Assembly: GCA_028820655.1 (NCBI GenBank)
Contig: JAPPIK010000014.1
Location: 1 to 64,000 of the forward strand
Direction of reading: 5' to 3'
Source: Candidatus Poribacteria bacterium
Lineage (GTDB): Bacteria > Poribacteria > WGA-4E > JAJDTR01
Length of the DNA stretch: 64,000 nt
The number at the start of each line of letters is the position of its first letter. Positions within the stretch are counted from its first letter, which is position 1. Below the pieces are notes generated by a model. That model worked only from the letters and a program-made list of their open reading frames with translations. It was not told the origin of the DNA and did not search any database. The position numbers and the translations under genes were made by a program. Of this stretch, positions 18,536 through 28,803 are shown piece by piece.

Positions 18536-18584
18536 ATGCTCTCCCCTGAACCTTGGCTCGCTATAGGGGAGAGCATGTTTTCTT
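18536..18584 (+). terminator. Hairpin terminator after the outer-membrane protein gene
   Basis: A perfect 12-bp stem (ATGCTCTCCCCT at 18536-18547 with AGGGGAGAGCAT at 18565-18576), a 17-nt loop, and a T-rich tail GTTTTCTT. It begins 15 bases after the stop codon, so the outer-membrane protein and the ExbB gene are probably transcribed separately. Confidence 0.75.
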
Positions 18585-18769
18585 GAGGTGGAGGCGCAAC
18601 TTCCCTCCGGTGCTGGTGTTTATAGTCTCGGTTTGCTTGGGGGATGTGATCCTGTGAAAGGTTTGGCCCTAATAGAAAATCCATTACATCTGGAAATAAG
18701 CTAGGGACATAATATTAGCAAATCGAATCAATGTCCCAAAAATTTTTGTCTATCTAAAAGGAGGCAGAT

Positions 18770-19777
18770 ATGAAGCGGTTGGGTTTAGTTTTAGCAATTG
18801 CGATTCTTTCCACGATGGGTAGCATTATCACCGTTGCCCAAGAAGCAGAAGTGTCCGGTGGGGGTGGTACTGTTCGCGGAACCATCGAAGACACTACAAC
18901 TGCGCGAGCCCCCATTCAGGGCGTGCAAGTGATTATCAAGGATGTCTCTGGTAATGAATTCACGGCGGAGACTGATGACGCCGGAGAATACGAAATTACA
19001 AATCTACCTACCGGCAGATATTTCATTAGTATCTATAAAGATGGTTACGGCGACAGAGTGGGCAAGCCGGTAAACGTGGTTGCCGGCGGAGACAGGTATT
19101 TTCCGCTCAAAATGACAAAGAAAGACAACATAGTTACCTTCTTTCAAAAGATGGGATTTGTCTTTTGGCCGTTGGCGCTGTGCTCTATTACAGCATTGAC
19201 ATTTATTATCGAAAGATTCTTTACGTTTGCCCGTGCGAGATCGAAAATCGGTGCAGAGCAATTCATGGCTAGTATTACGGATTCGCTGCGCAATGAAAAC
19301 ATAATGGAAGCTGTCTCTACATGCGAGGATGCCGGCGGACCGCTTGCCAACGTGTTGAAAGCTGGGCTGTTAAGGTACAGTCAGGCGCAAATTGAAGAAC
19401 GCGAAATCACCAAAGACGAGATTCAGGAATCCATTGAGGAAGCGGAATTGCTTGAGACTCCGGAATTGGAAAAGAATCTTCCGGTTCTTGGTACGATCGC
19501 GGTCGTCTCACCTCTCTTCGGTCTTCTTGGAACCGTTACTGGTATGATTAACGCCTTTACAACAATTGCATTGGAAGGTACCGGTGATCCGCAACAGTTG
19601 GCGGGAGGTATTTCTCAGGCGTTGTTAACAACAGCGGCTGGTCTCACCATCGCTATACCTTGCCTAATCTTCTATCAATTATTTGATAGTTGGGTCAACA
19701 GGTATGTTCTTGAGATTGGCCAGGTTTCAACGGAAATCGTCAATCAGCTTGTTCTTGGCCAAGAAAACGCCGCATAA
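18770..19777 (+). CDS. exbB: ExbB/TolQ-type proton channel fused to a periplasmic carboxypeptidase-regulatory domain
   Basis: 335 residues. Signal peptide 1-24, then a carboxypeptidase-regulatory/CnaB-like beta-sandwich (about 32-108), then the MotA/TolQ/ExbB domain. This has TM1 at about 127-148 (GFVFWPLALCSITALTFIIE), a cytoplasmic helical region, and TM2/TM3 at about 240-320 with the signature LGTIAVVSPLFGLLGTVTGM and ALLTTAAGLTIAIPCLIFYQ. ExbB uses the proton gradient to drive TonB-type or other envelope motors. The N-terminal domain is unusual; classical ExbB is ~240 residues with no such domain. AAAGGAGG precedes ATG 18770. exbD genes follow at once. Confidence 0.93.
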   Translation: MKRLGLVLAIAILSTMGSIITVAQEAEVSGGGGTVRGTIEDTTTARAPIQGVQVIIKDVSGNEFTAETDDAGEYEITNLPTGRYFISIYKDGYGDRVGKPVNVVAGGDRYFPLKMTKKDNIVTFFQKMGFVFWPLALCSITALTFIIERFFTFARARSKIGAEQFMASITDSLRNENIMEAVSTCEDAGGPLANVLKAGLLRYSQAQIEEREITKDEIQESIEEAELLETPELEKNLPVLGTIAVVSPLFGLLGTVTGMINAFTTIALEGTGDPQQLAGGISQALLTTAAGLTIAIPCLIFYQLFDSWVNRYVLEIGQVSTEIVNQLVLGQENAA

Positions 19778-19792
19778 AATTGGGCTTATTGG

Positions 19793-19837
19793 CTTGCTAG
19801 AAATCTGTCTACTGAAGAAAGACAGATTTCTAGCAAG
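19793..19837 (+). promoter_or_regulatory. 18-bp perfect inverted repeat between exbB and exbD1
   Basis: Arms CTTGCTAGAAATCTGTCT (19793-19810) and its exact complement (19820-19837) enclose the 9-nt loop ACTGAAGAA. There is no T-tract after it, so it is not a typical terminator. It may set the exbB:exbD ratio as an RNA processing or stability hairpin, or be a small mobile palindrome. Confidence 0.8.
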
Positions 19838-19905
19838 TGTACCTTGGGCAGAAGTTCAAGTACTTTCGGATTGGGATTGTCATCGGTCCGCAGGGAGGTG
19901 TCGAT

Positions 19906-20361
19906 ATGCAGCAAGTAGCAAGCAGCGTAAAGAAACAAACATTGCTTTCCACAAGACTTAGAGAGAGAAAAGCGCCTACTCTCAGTATGGCTCCTATGAT
20001 TGATTGTGTGTTCCTGCTCTTGATTTTCTTCATGGTTTCAACCACCTTCTCGCCAATGCCGGGAATCCGTGTTCAGCTCCCTCCGCCAGGTAAGCCAAAT
20101 ACGGAAAAGCCGAAAGGGCTGATTGTGAGGATTGCCAACCCGTCCGACGGGCAGCGCGAGGGAGTCATGGTCCTGAATGATGAGGTTGTCGAGATTGAAC
20201 AGATGTTTAGTCGATTCATCAATGCGAATGAAGAGCAGAAGAATATGCTGATTATTCAATCGGAGCGAAGGGTTTTGCACGAACAGATTGTTCAAATCAT
20301 GGATAGAGCTAAGCAAGCAGGTATTGATAAGATAGGTTTTGCGGTTGTAGCGCGAGAATAA
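19906..20361 (+). CDS. exbD: ExbD/TolR biopolymer transport protein, copy 1
   Basis: About 151 residues: short basic cytoplasmic start, then the ExbD signature LSMAPMIDCVFLLLIFFMVS with the membrane Asp that conducts protons, then a periplasmic domain ending in MDRAKQAGIDKIGFAVV. ATG 19906 is chosen because GGAGG at 19895-19899 precedes it; an in-frame start at 19837 would lie in the hairpin and add 23 atypical residues. It partners the ExbB-like channel upstream and the second ExbD 29 bp downstream. Confidence 0.92.
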   Translation: MQQVASSVKKQTLLSTRLRERKAPTLSMAPMIDCVFLLLIFFMVSTTFSPMPGIRVQLPPPGKPNTEKPKGLIVRIANPSDGQREGVMVLNDEVVEIEQMFSRFINANEEQKNMLIIQSERRVLHEQIVQIMDRAKQAGIDKIGFAVVARE

Positions 20362-20390
20362 TCGCGAACATTAGGAAAGGAGATTTCAAA

Positions 20391-20801
20391 ATGATAAAGC
20401 GGAAACAGAAAGATAGAGATGAAGATATACCGATGGCGCCTATGATTGATTGCGTGTTTCTGCTCTTGATCTTCTTTATGGTTTCGGCAATTATGCGCAT
20501 CCCACCGCCGTTTTCGGTTAATCTGCCAGATTCTGCTACCAAACATGAATTCCCACGAAAGAAATACAACGTGTTTATTAGTCAAGATGGGCGTTTGTCG
20601 GTGGATGATCAAGAAATGCTAACTCTTGAAGATCTGGATTTATTCTTGGCAGCGAACGAAAACAAGATTAGCACGCTGATAATCAAGGCGGATAGGAGGG
20701 CCGAGCACGGAGTTGTGATTGATGTGATGGAGCGTGCTAAACAGCGATTCAGCAAACCAGAAGGACAGGAAATCGCGTTGGCGGTTTCAGAAGAGACTTG
20801 A
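20391..20801 (+). CDS. exbD: ExbD/TolR biopolymer transport protein, copy 2
   Basis: 136 residues with PMAPMIDCVFLLLIFFMVSA as the proton-conducting helix and a periplasmic domain ending in VMERAKQRFSKPEGQEIALAV. The periplasmic domain is clearly different from copy 1, so the motor may use a heterodimeric ExbD pair, as in several Gram-negative ExbB-ExbD1-ExbD2 systems. ATG 20391 has AAAGGAG at about 20378-20384. No tonB gene is visible in the window. Confidence 0.92.
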   Translation: MIKRKQKDRDEDIPMAPMIDCVFLLLIFFMVSAIMRIPPPFSVNLPDSATKHEFPRKKYNVFISQDGRLSVDDQEMLTLEDLDLFLAANENKISTLIIKADRRAEHGVVIDVMERAKQRFSKPEGQEIALAVSEET

Positions 20802-20835
20802 TTCAGCACTAGACACGCACGCAAGAAGCGATTTG

Positions 20836-20863
20836 AAAAAGGCAGCGCAAGCTGCCTTTTTTT
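20836..20863 (+). terminator. Intrinsic terminator of the exbB-exbD unit
   Basis: GGCAGC - GCAA - GCTGCC stem-loop (20841-20856) flanked by AAAAA and seven T residues (20857-20863). The A run makes it able to act in both directions. Confidence 0.92.
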
Positions 20864-20926
20864 GTGGCCGTTTATATTTGGGAGAGGTTATATTTCGGCA
20901 AATGTACCGGCCAGACTAGTAGCCAA

Positions 20927-21826
20927 TGGTGCTAGTTTGAAATTTGGAGGTTGATAGGCCTAACATTCCGTTTTGGCTTTGCTTTGGTGCAAAATGTGTC
21001 ATGGTCATGAGACGATTTCCTCAATTCTTCCGTTAATTTGAGAATCAGTAGTTATCAAATAACGGGAGGAAATCTAGACTCATGACCATAGAAGATTTTA
21101 TCACAGAATTGTTTTGTTGTGTTGATGATAAACTCTCACAGTGCGGCAAGAATCGTAAGCACAGCCAAGCCAAACTCTAACCGTCCGAAGTGGTTACGAT
21201 TGCCATGCTTTTTGCACTCAAAGGCGTGAGCAATCGAGCCTTCTATCGCTGGATAGCAAACAATTTCAAACACTTATTCCCGAGATTACCCCATCGCACT
21301 CGATTGCTCCGCTTGATTGATGGGCATCGACGTCTAATTGACGTTTTCATGGCAAAGCCTTCGCTCATCGGCGTAATTGACACTTACGGCATTGAATTGA
21401 TTCACCGGCGTCGAGAAGGACGTTCTAAGCGTCAAATCGGTCGCAAAGGCATTTCTAATCAACGATGGATTGTAGGTGGAAAACTTTGCCTGCTACACAA
21501 TCATCTCAACACCTCATTGATGGAGTCAGTGACCAGATGGTTGTTTTTTGCCGATGAAGGGTTTGCCAAAGCGGATTGGTTTCCTACCAACTTACGTCTG
21601 TGCCGACGTGGCGAGTGGAATTCTCGGATGTTGGTAGAAACAACCTTATCTATGTTGACACTCGATTTTAAGAAAGTCATGCATCGACGTTGGAGTTTCT
21701 TCAAAACGCGAGTCGGCTTTACAATGGCTTTGTTTAATCTTTTGGTGCAATGGGACGGGGTGTCGATTCACGAAAATGGCATTGTGCATTTATCAATCGC
21801 TCAATTTAGTCTCTAAACTAGCACCA
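20927..21826. mobile_element. IS982-family insertion sequence, inactive
   Basis: A 12-bp perfect inverted repeat (TGGTGCTAGTTT at 20927-20938; complement at 21815-21826) encloses a degenerate transposase gene. The inner ends diverge after 12 bp. No clear target duplication is seen next to the repeats, so the ends may extend a few bases either way. It lies between the exbD terminator and the convergent gltD 3' end, where insertion would do little harm. Confidence 0.75.
21082..21816 (+). pseudogene. IS982-family transposase, nonsense mutation and internal loss
   Basis: ATG 21082 opens a typical N-terminus (TIEDFITELFCCVDDKL), but codon 33 is TAA (21178-21180), at a place where the family has an aromatic residue in the YPSE.VTI motif. 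The same frame then continues as PSEVVTIAMLFALKGVSNRAFYRW, GVIDTYGIELIHRRREGRS and IGRKGISNQRWIVGGKLC. Between GGKLCLLHN and FFADEGFAKADW the region that normally carries the middle of the DDE core appears shortened by roughly 30 residues, while the C-terminal CRRGEWNSRMLVETTLSMLT is kept. The element should be unable to move on its own. Confidence 0.85.
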
Positions 21827-21902
21827 AAGGTTTGTAACTGCTTTTGAGGGTCGCGTAGGCGGGAGAATTAGCCATGCAATTGGCAGGAGCCGGAGACGAG
21901 GT

Positions 21903-23408
21903 TTAGCTTAGCATTTGACTGATATCCGAAAGCGTCATCCCGGGTATTGGTAGGTCAGACGACCCCATTAGGTATTTGTCAACCGAATGCGCGGCGCCGC
22001 GTCCTTCGGCAATTGCCCAAACGACCAGCGATTGGCCTCGGCGGCAATCTCCGGCGGCGAATATGCCGTCGACACTGGTAGCGAATCTACCGTATTCTGC
22101 TTTCATGTTTGATCGTTCATCGGTTTCTAAGCCAAATTGCTTAACGAGTGTTTCTTCGGGTCCCAAGAAACCCATCGCAAGAAATACAAGATCGGCGGGC
22201 CACTCTTCTTCACTTCCGGGAATCTCCTTCATCTGAAATCTGCCCGCGTCATCCTTTTCCCATTCAATGCGTACGGTGTGGGCGGCTTTGACTTCGCCGT
22301 TTGCGTTGCCGACAAACTCTTTAGTCACTATGCAGAATTCACGTGGATCTTTACCGAATACGTGCGCCGCTTCTTCGTGACCGTAATCTACACGGTAGAT
22401 TCGTGGGTACTCTGGCCAAGGATTGTTAGGAGCACGCTCAGCCGGTGGTTCAGGAAGAATCTCAAAGTTTGTCAGACTTCTGCACCCATGGCGCATCGAG
22501 GTACCAAGGCAGTCGTTTCCAGTATCTCCACCGCCAATTACGATCACGTGCTTATCCTTGGCGGAAATAAATTGTCCATCTTTAAAGTTGGAATCCAAGA
22601 GACTCTTTGTATTTTGATGTAGAAATTTCACTGCAAAATGGATTCCCTCGAGTTTCCGGCCGGGGACCGGTAAATCACGTGGGTGAGTCGCGCCGCAGGC
22701 AAGAACAATAGCGTCAAACTCTTCGCGCAGCGTATCTATCTTGACATCGATTCCTACATTTGCATTGGTGACAAATTCAACACCTTCTTCTGCCATTAGG
22801 TCGAGTCGGCGTTGCACGATACGTTTATCCAGCTTCATATTGGGAATCCCGTACATCAACAAACCGCCGATGCGGTCGGCTCGTTCGTACACGGTGACTT
22901 TGTGACCAACCTTGTTCAACTGGTCGCTAGCTGCAAGACCAGCCGGTCCCGAACCAATGACGGCAACTGTTTTTCCCGTTCGTGCTTGGGGTGGAGTGGG
23001 TTTAATCCAGCCTTCTTCAAAACCTCGATTGACAATCGCATATTCATTGTCTTTAATGGTGACCGCCGGATCAATGATTCCCAAACAACAGGCTCCTTCA
23101 CACGGGGCAGGGCAAGTTAGTCCCGTGAATTCGGGGAAGTTATTTGTCTTATGGAGTCGATCCAAAGCATCTCTCCACATCCCGCGATAGATTAGATCGT
23201 TCCATTCGGGAATTAAGTTGTCGATTGGACATCCTGTGGCAGATTGGCAAAAAGGGATGCCGCAATCCATACAACGTGCTCCCTGAATTCGGCGTTCTTC
23301 TTCATCAAGTGTGAGATGAAAAAGATTGAAATCTCTAATGCGTTCGCCGGGTGGTCGATCACGACTTTTTTTTCGGCCGTATTCGATAAATCCTGTCGCT
23401 TTACCCAT
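21903..23408 (-). CDS. gltD: Glutamate synthase (NADPH) small subunit
   Basis: 501 residues. The N-terminal domain has the two cysteine clusters for 4Fe-4S centres ([27 protein letters not shown]). It is followed by FAD binding ([17 protein letters not shown]) and NADPH binding ([20 protein letters not shown]), and the closing [18 protein letters not shown] motif. It passes electrons from NADPH to the large subunit for glutamine-to-glutamate conversion. It lies 70 bp after gltB on the same strand and is slightly longer than the usual 470-490. Confidence 0.97.
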   Translation of the reverse strand: MGKATGFIEYGRKKSRDRPPGERIRDFNLFHLTLDEEERRIQGARCMDCGIPFCQSATGCPIDNLIPEWNDLIYRGMWRDALDRLHKTNNFPEFTGLTCPAPCEGACCLGIIDPAVTIKDNEYAIVNRGFEEGWIKPTPPQARTGKTVAVIGSGPAGLAASDQLNKVGHKVTVYERADRIGGLLMYGIPNMKLDKRIVQRRLDLMAEEGVEFVTNANVGIDVKIDTLREEFDAIVLACGATHPRDLPVPGRKLEGIHFAVKFLHQNTKSLLDSNFKDGQFISAKDKHVIVIGGGDTGNDCLGTSMRHGCRSLTNFEILPEPPAERAPNNPWPEYPRIYRVDYGHEEAAHVFGKDPREFCIVTKEFVGNANGEVKAAHTVRIEWEKDDAGRFQMKEIPGSEEEWPADLVFLAMGFLGPEETLVKQFGLETDERSNMKAEYGRFATSVDGIFAAGDCRRGQSLVVWAIAEGRGAAHSVDKYLMGSSDLPIPGMTLSDISQMLS

Positions 23409-23478
23409 ATATTGACTTCCTCAATTCTAGCCCAATTCCCGAAGTTTTGCGGACCCTCCAAGCCGATTTTCAGTGCGC

Positions 23479-26400
23479 CTAGATCTGACCTTGAAGCACC
23501 CGTTTGTAGTCGGTTGGCATGACTTTTACAAACTGATCCGGCACGTATTTCTCGTAGACATCAAGGATTCGCTTCGCTACGTCAGAACCCGTGTAGCGAT
23601 AATGAAGTTCAATCAAATTTCGTACTTCGGCGCTCTCTTCATCTGATTCTATCTTCTCCAACTCAACCATACCAAGGTTGCATCGTGCGGCAAATTCGCC
23701 GTCAACGTCCCAAACGTACGCAATACCTCCAGACATGCCCGCAGCAAAGTTGCGCCCGGTAAGCCCTAATACAACTACACGTCCACCAGTCATGTACTCA
23801 CAGCCATGATCGCCTACTCCTTCAATAACCGAATGTACCCCGGAATTTCGAACAGCGAACCGTTCTGCCGCCATGCCTCGAAAGAATGCTTGACCTGAAA
23901 TGGCGCCATACAGTGCAACATTTCCGATGATGATGTTGTCTTCAGCCTTGAAGGTTGAGTTTTTAGGCGGGTATACAATCAATTTTCCGCCAGATAATCC
24001 TTTGCCCGTGTAGTCGTTCGCATCCCCTTCCAACTCAAGGCTGACGCCGGGAACTAACCAAGCGGCCAAACTTTGGCCTGCGGATCCGTCGAGTTTGATG
24101 TGAATTGTGTCATCCGGTAACCCCTCAAATCCGTATGTCTTTGACACCTCGTGGCTAAGCATTGTGCCAACCACTCGGTTGATATTCTGCACGGGTAGTT
24201 CAATATCAACCTTCTCGCCGCGCGTCAAAGCCGGTCTAGCCAACCGAATAAGCTCATTGTCCAATGCGTGTTCCAAACCGTGGTCTTGCTTGATGGTGCA
24301 GTAAACTTCAACGCCCGGATGAGGTTTCTTTGCGGGTGTAAGAATGCTTGTCAGGTCTAAGTCTCGAGCCTTCCAGTGTTCAATCGCCTTGTCGACCTCA
24401 AGCCTATCAACGCGACCGACCAGTTCATCTATTGTTCGGAATCCAAGTTCAGCCATTATTTTTCGCGTATCTTCAGCCACCATGAAAAAGTAGTTGACAA
24501 CATGCTCCGGTTTTCCCGTAAATTTGGCTCTAAGTTCCGGATCTTGTGTTGCAACTCCCACCGGACAAGTGTTCAAATGGCATTTCCGCATCATGATACA
24601 ACCCAGCGTGATCAATGGCGCTGTGGCAAAGCCAAATTCCTCGGCGCCCAAGAGGGCCGCAATTACGACATCGCGTCCCGTCATTAACTTGCCGTCTGTT
24701 TCCAATCGCACGCGAGATCGCAAATCGTTCAACACCAATGTCTGGTGTGTTTCGGCGATCCCCAATTCCCACGGTAACCCTGCGTGCATAATTGACGTCC
24801 ATGGTGAAGCTCCTGTGCCACCTTCATGACCGGAAATTAAAATATGGTCGGCATGTCCCTTGGCGACTCCCGCGGCGATAGTTCCAACGCCTACCTCGGA
24901 AACCAATTTGACGCTAATCCGTGCAGATGGATTGGCATTCTTCAAGTCGTGGATTAGCTGTGCCAGATCCTCGATAGAGTAAATGTCGTGGTGTGGTGGA
25001 GGGCTGATCAGTCCAACGCCGGGAGTGGTATGTCGCGTGGCTGCTATTTCCTCGTTTACCTTGTGACCTGGTAATTCTCCACCTTCTCCAGGCTTTGCAC
25101 CTTGAGCAATTTTTATCTGAAGTTGGTTGGCATTTGTCAAATACCAGGAGGTTACCCCGAACCTGCCCGACGCGACTTGCTTAATCGCAGATCGTTTGCT
25201 GTCACCGTTCGACATGAGTTTGAACCGCTCATAATCCTCGCCTCCCTCACCTGTGTTGGACTTTCCGCCCAAGCGATTCATCGCAATGGCTAACGTTTCA
25301 TGCGTTTCTCTTGAGATAGAACCGAAACTCATCGCGCCGGTACAGAAACGCTTGACAATTTCCTTTGCGGGTTCAACCTCTTCTAGCGGCACCGCTGTTC
25401 CTTGTTTAAACGTCAACAGACCGCGCAATGTGCATCTATTTCGATGGTAATCGTCAATGAATGAGGCAAACTTTTCGTAGGCGTCGGAACTATCCGCTCG
25501 AGCGGCAACTTGCAGATCCATGATAGTTTCCGGGTTGTATAGGTGTTGTTCGCCACCGCTGCGCCAGTGGAATTGACCGTCATTGGGCAGCACGGAAAGA
25601 TTGACGCTTTCGCGTGTAGGATATCCTAATTCATGCCGCCGCAGTGCCTCTACGGCAAGCACATCAAAGCCAACACCTTGAATTCGACTGGATGTTCCCG
25701 CAAAACACCGTTCGATCACCTCATCATTCAGGCCGACAGCTTCGAACACCTGAGCGCCTTTGTAGCTTGCCAATGTTGAAATACCCATCTTGGACATCAC
25801 CTTCAGAATCCCCTTGCATACACCCGTAATATAGGAAGTGCGTATCTCGTCATCCGTCGAGATGCTGTCGAATGCCCCATCTCGTCTCAATTGGGATAAC
25901 GTCTCAAAGGCGATATACGGATTCACAGCGTCCGCTCCATAGCCGACAAGCAGACAGAAGTGATGAACTTCGCGCGCTTCACCGCTTTCTACTATAATTC
26001 CGATTCGTGTGCGTTTCTCCATGCGCACTAAGCGATGGTGTACCGCACCCGTGGCAAGGAGCGAACTAATTGCGACCCGATCCGACGCCACATTGCGGTC
26101 AGATAGGACAATTAACTGATTACCGTCTTCAATTGCCGTCACCGCTTCGTCGCAAACACGCTCCAAAGCAACTTCTAACCCGACTACTCCTTCGTCCTTC
26201 GAATAAGTGATATCAATAATTTTCGACCGCCACCCTCTATAGTTCAAACACTTAATCGCGGCGAGTTGATCATTGGTCAAAATCGGTTGCGGTATATGCA
26301 GGCGGCCACACTGTGTTTCCGTCGTATCCAATAGATTCCCCTCGGGACCGACAAAACATTCGAGAGTCATTATGATTTCTTCCCGAATGGAATCAATCGC

Positions 26401-28002
26401 GGGATTTGTCACCTGCGCGAACAACTGCTTAAAGTAGTCATAAAGTAGCCGAGGCGTGTCCGACAAACATGCTAGTGCCGCATCGTTGCCCATCGATCCT
26501 ACCGGATCCTTTTTTGCCTCGACAATGCCTGTTAACATGAATTCCAACGTTTCGACTGTGTAGCCGAAAGCTTGCATTCGCACCAACAGTGTATCTAAGT
26601 CGTAGCCTTGTGCCGGTTGCTGTTCCGGAAGTTCACTCAGTTTAATCCGTTGTTTCGCCAGCCATTTACCATAGGGTTTATACGTGGCAATTTCGTGCTT
26701 GAGTTCGTCATCCGGTACTAATCGTCCCTGTTCAAAATCGACCAAAAACATCCGACCGGGCTGCAGTCGCCCCTTAATCTTCACCTGTTCGGGCGGTAGC
26801 GGTAAGACCCCGACTTCGCTAGCCATAATCACCCGATCGTCGTGAGTAACATAGTAGCGGCTAGGCCGCAAGCCGTTTCTGTCTAATACTGCACCTATAT
26901 GTTTTCCATCGGTGAACGCAATTGAGGCAGGCCCGTCCCACGGTTCCTGTAGACAGGAGTGGTATTCATAGAAATCGCGCTTGGCAGGGGAGATTGATTC
27001 ATGATTTTCCCACGCCTCCGGAATCATCATCACGATTGATTCAGGCAACGAACGCCCCGCCATGAGCAATAGCTCCAAGGCATTGTCAAAATTACCGGAG
27101 TCCGAGCAATCAGGTTCTATAAGCGGAAACAACTTCCCCAAGTCATCGCCAAACAGGGAACTTCGCATCACGCCTTGACGAGCATTCATCCAGTTAGTGT
27201 TACCGCGTAGGGTGTTAATTTCCCCATTATGACACATAAAACGATTCGGCTGCGCACGATCCCAAGATGGAAAGGTATTCGTCGAAAATCGCGAGTGGAC
27301 CATGGCAAGGTGAGACTCGTAATCGGACGCAGTCAAATCGGGGTAGTAGACCATCAACTGGCTGGAGAACATCTGGCCCTTGTAGACGATAACGTTCTTC
27401 GACAAACTGCATACGTAGAACATCTTTGCCTGCCGCAGGTTGCTATTTATGCGAAGTCGATGGCTTGCACGTTTTCGAATCACATAAAGCTGGCGCTCAA
27501 AAGCTTCGGCATCCAGATTATCTGCCGCACCGATAAACAACTGTTCGATGACTGGTTCGACCAAACGAGCTGACGGACCAATGTCGGCTTCCTCCGAGTT
27601 CACAGGAACGCTTCGCCATCCTATTAAGAATTGTCCTTGATCAGAGATGATTTTCTCTACGGTCGACTTACAAACCCGCCGTTCGATTTCATCAGTGGGT
27701 AAGAAAACCAATCCAGCTGCAAATTTTCCTGGACCTGGAAGGCTTGCATTCAAGTCTTCGGCTGCGACTCGCCGCAAAAATTCATACGGTAACGCCGTAA
27801 GCATACCGGCGCCATCACCCGTGTTCACTTCCGCGCCGCGTGCGCCGCGGTGATCCATATGGCACAGGATCTTTTCGGCATCAATGATAACCTGATGTGA
27901 ACGCGTACCTTTTATGTCTGCAATAAACCCTACACCGCAACTGTCATGTTCGAATGCAGGATCGTATAAACCGTGCTTTTCCGGGTAAGTAAATGTTTGC
28001 AT
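23479..28002 (-). CDS. gltB: Glutamate synthase large subunit
   Basis: 1,507 residues, the normal size. The amidotransferase domain starts after a short propeptide: HDSCGVGF places the catalytic nucleophile at Cys22. The central and FMN-binding synthase domains contain [10 protein letters not shown] and [20 protein letters not shown]. The 3Fe-4S cluster motif is [20 protein letters not shown]. The C-terminal GXGXG repeat region ([20 protein letters not shown] and [11 protein letters not shown]) is complete. With gltD it assimilates ammonium via the GS-GOGAT cycle. Confidence 0.98.
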   Translation of the reverse strand: MQTFTYPEKHGLYDPAFEHDSCGVGFIADIKGTRSHQVIIDAEKILCHMDHRGARGAEVNTGDGAGMLTALPYEFLRRVAAEDLNASLPGPGKFAAGLVFLPTDEIERRVCKSTVEKIISDQGQFLIGWRSVPVNSEEADIGPSARLVEPVIEQLFIGAADNLDAEAFERQLYVIRKRASHRLRINSNLRQAKMFYVCSLSKNVIVYKGQMFSSQLMVYYPDLTASDYESHLAMVHSRFSTNTFPSWDRAQPNRFMCHNGEINTLRGNTNWMNARQGVMRSSLFGDDLGKLFPLIEPDCSDSGNFDNALELLLMAGRSLPESIVMMIPEAWENHESISPAKRDFYEYHSCLQEPWDGPASIAFTDGKHIGAVLDRNGLRPSRYYVTHDDRVIMASEVGVLPLPPEQVKIKGRLQPGRMFLVDFEQGRLVPDDELKHEIATYKPYGKWLAKQRIKLSELPEQQPAQGYDLDTLLVRMQAFGYTVETLEFMLTGIVEAKKDPVGSMGNDAALACLSDTPRLLYDYFKQLFAQVTNPAIDSIREEIIMTLECFVGPEGNLLDTTETQCGRLHIPQPILTNDQLAAIKCLNYRGWRSKIIDITYSKDEGVVGLEVALERVCDEAVTAIEDGNQLIVLSDRNVASDRVAISSLLATGAVHHRLVRMEKRTRIGIIVESGEAREVHHFCLLVGYGADAVNPYIAFETLSQLRRDGAFDSISTDDEIRTSYITGVCKGILKVMSKMGISTLASYKGAQVFEAVGLNDEVIERCFAGTSSRIQGVGFDVLAVEALRRHELGYPTRESVNLSVLPNDGQFHWRSGGEQHLYNPETIMDLQVAARADSSDAYEKFASFIDDYHRNRCTLRGLLTFKQGTAVPLEEVEPAKEIVKRFCTGAMSFGSISRETHETLAIAMNRLGGKSNTGEGGEDYERFKLMSNGDSKRSAIKQVASGRFGVTSWYLTNANQLQIKIAQGAKPGEGGELPGHKVNEEIAATRHTTPGVGLISPPPHHDIYSIEDLAQLIHDLKNANPSARISVKLVSEVGVGTIAAGVAKGHADHILISGHEGGTGASPWTSIMHAGLPWELGIAETHQTLVLNDLRSRVRLETDGKLMTGRDVVIAALLGAEEFGFATAPLITLGCIMMRKCHLNTCPVGVATQDPELRAKFTGKPEHVVNYFFMVAEDTRKIMAELGFRTIDELVGRVDRLEVDKAIEHWKARDLDLTSILTPAKKPHPGVEVYCTIKQDHGLEHALDNELIRLARPALTRGEKVDIELPVQNINRVVGTMLSHEVSKTYGFEGLPDDTIHIKLDGSAGQSLAAWLVPGVSLELEGDANDYTGKGLSGGKLIVYPPKNSTFKAEDNIIIGNVALYGAISGQAFFRGMAAERFAVRNSGVHSVIEGVGDHGCEYMTGGRVVVLGLTGRNFAAGMSGGIAYVWDVDGEFAARCNLGMVELEKIESDEESAEVRNLIELHYRYTGSDVAKRILDVYEKYVPDQFVKVMPTDYKRVLQGQI

Positions 28003-28803
28003 TGCATTTCCTCATACGGCATCCGGATTCGTGGTGTGACCGGTGCAAGAGGCAAAACCGCTGTAACTACCGGCTGTGAAAGCCGAGCAATACTGACACA
28101 TGGTTGATGAAACAGTTATTTTGGACACAATGTATCGCTTAAAGTTCGTTTAAGTTCCACACTCGTTCGCTAGAGCCAGTCCCGATCGAAAGAGACTTCT
28201 TAACCAACATTGCGTTTGCACCGAATAAGACCAATCACCCTACAGTATGTCTAATCCCTAGACGTACGAGGCGACTTTGCATTATTCCGCAGTTCAGTAT
28301 TGAAATGCTTCGATGGTTGGACGAAACGTAGGTTGGAAGAAAGGGGACATCCTGTGGTGATGTGCCGTGTTCTTCTGGATTGAGGCGGAATCGTTGTATA
28401 ATGCCACATAAGGATACATCAAATTCCGCGGCGTGTCAAGCGAATTTGCGCCGTTTCAATACACTTTCTCGTCGACATTTGATTGCTATTTACGAACGGT
28501 CTCAGCCATGGATTGACATGTGAAAACTTCGAGTGCCACCCAGCACATTATCCGCAAACAGACGATACCAAACGTACAGGTGAAAGGGCATCAATGGCAA
28601 GGACTGCGCAGTGGAGTCTCGTTAGAGCTTCGAGGGACTCTACCCGACTTCATATTTACCGTGCATTATTGTTCGCAACAGACGACCACGTGCGGTTGTC
28701 TACTTTCGACCAAAAGTAATCGAAATCGCCGCGTGCATCGTTTAACTAGTGCGGCATTCGTCATTGGGGGTAAAATATAAGTTGTCTACGGAGGGAGTTA
28801 AGA
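28003..28803. other. Intergenic region upstream of gltB
   Basis: 800 bp between divergent gltB and the HepT-like gene. It contains a candidate cobalamin-riboswitch-like stretch on the plus strand (28031-28100) and a TATAAT hexamer at 28397-28402 without a convincing -35. No coding frame with a recognisable domain was found on either strand. Confidence 0.5.
28031..28100 (+). ncRNA. Cobalamin-riboswitch-like stretch (weak candidate)
   Basis: On the plus strand the order ACCGGTGCAAGA (28039-28050), ACCGCTGTAACT (28057-28068), GTGAAAGCCGAG (28076-28087), AATACTGACAC (28089-28099) follows the order of the conserved cobalamin riboswitch blocks (GGTGnAA, CCGC-CTGTAA, AAGCC, ATACCTGCC). A partial closing stem joins GTGT (28034) and ACAC (28096-28099). 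The matches are imperfect, two or three core bases are missing, and no vitamin B12 gene lies downstream. It is antisense to the gltB leader. It could be a relic, a variant class or coincidence. Confidence 0.25.

Noticed and set aside
18684-18715. Promoter TTACAT-N18-CATAAT before the ExbB gene
   Set aside because: Both hexamers are weak matches; left out of the feature list.
28391-28404. TATAAT at 28397 as a promoter for the HepT-like gene
   Set aside because: No -35 hexamer at a usable distance, and it is 400 bp from the gene.
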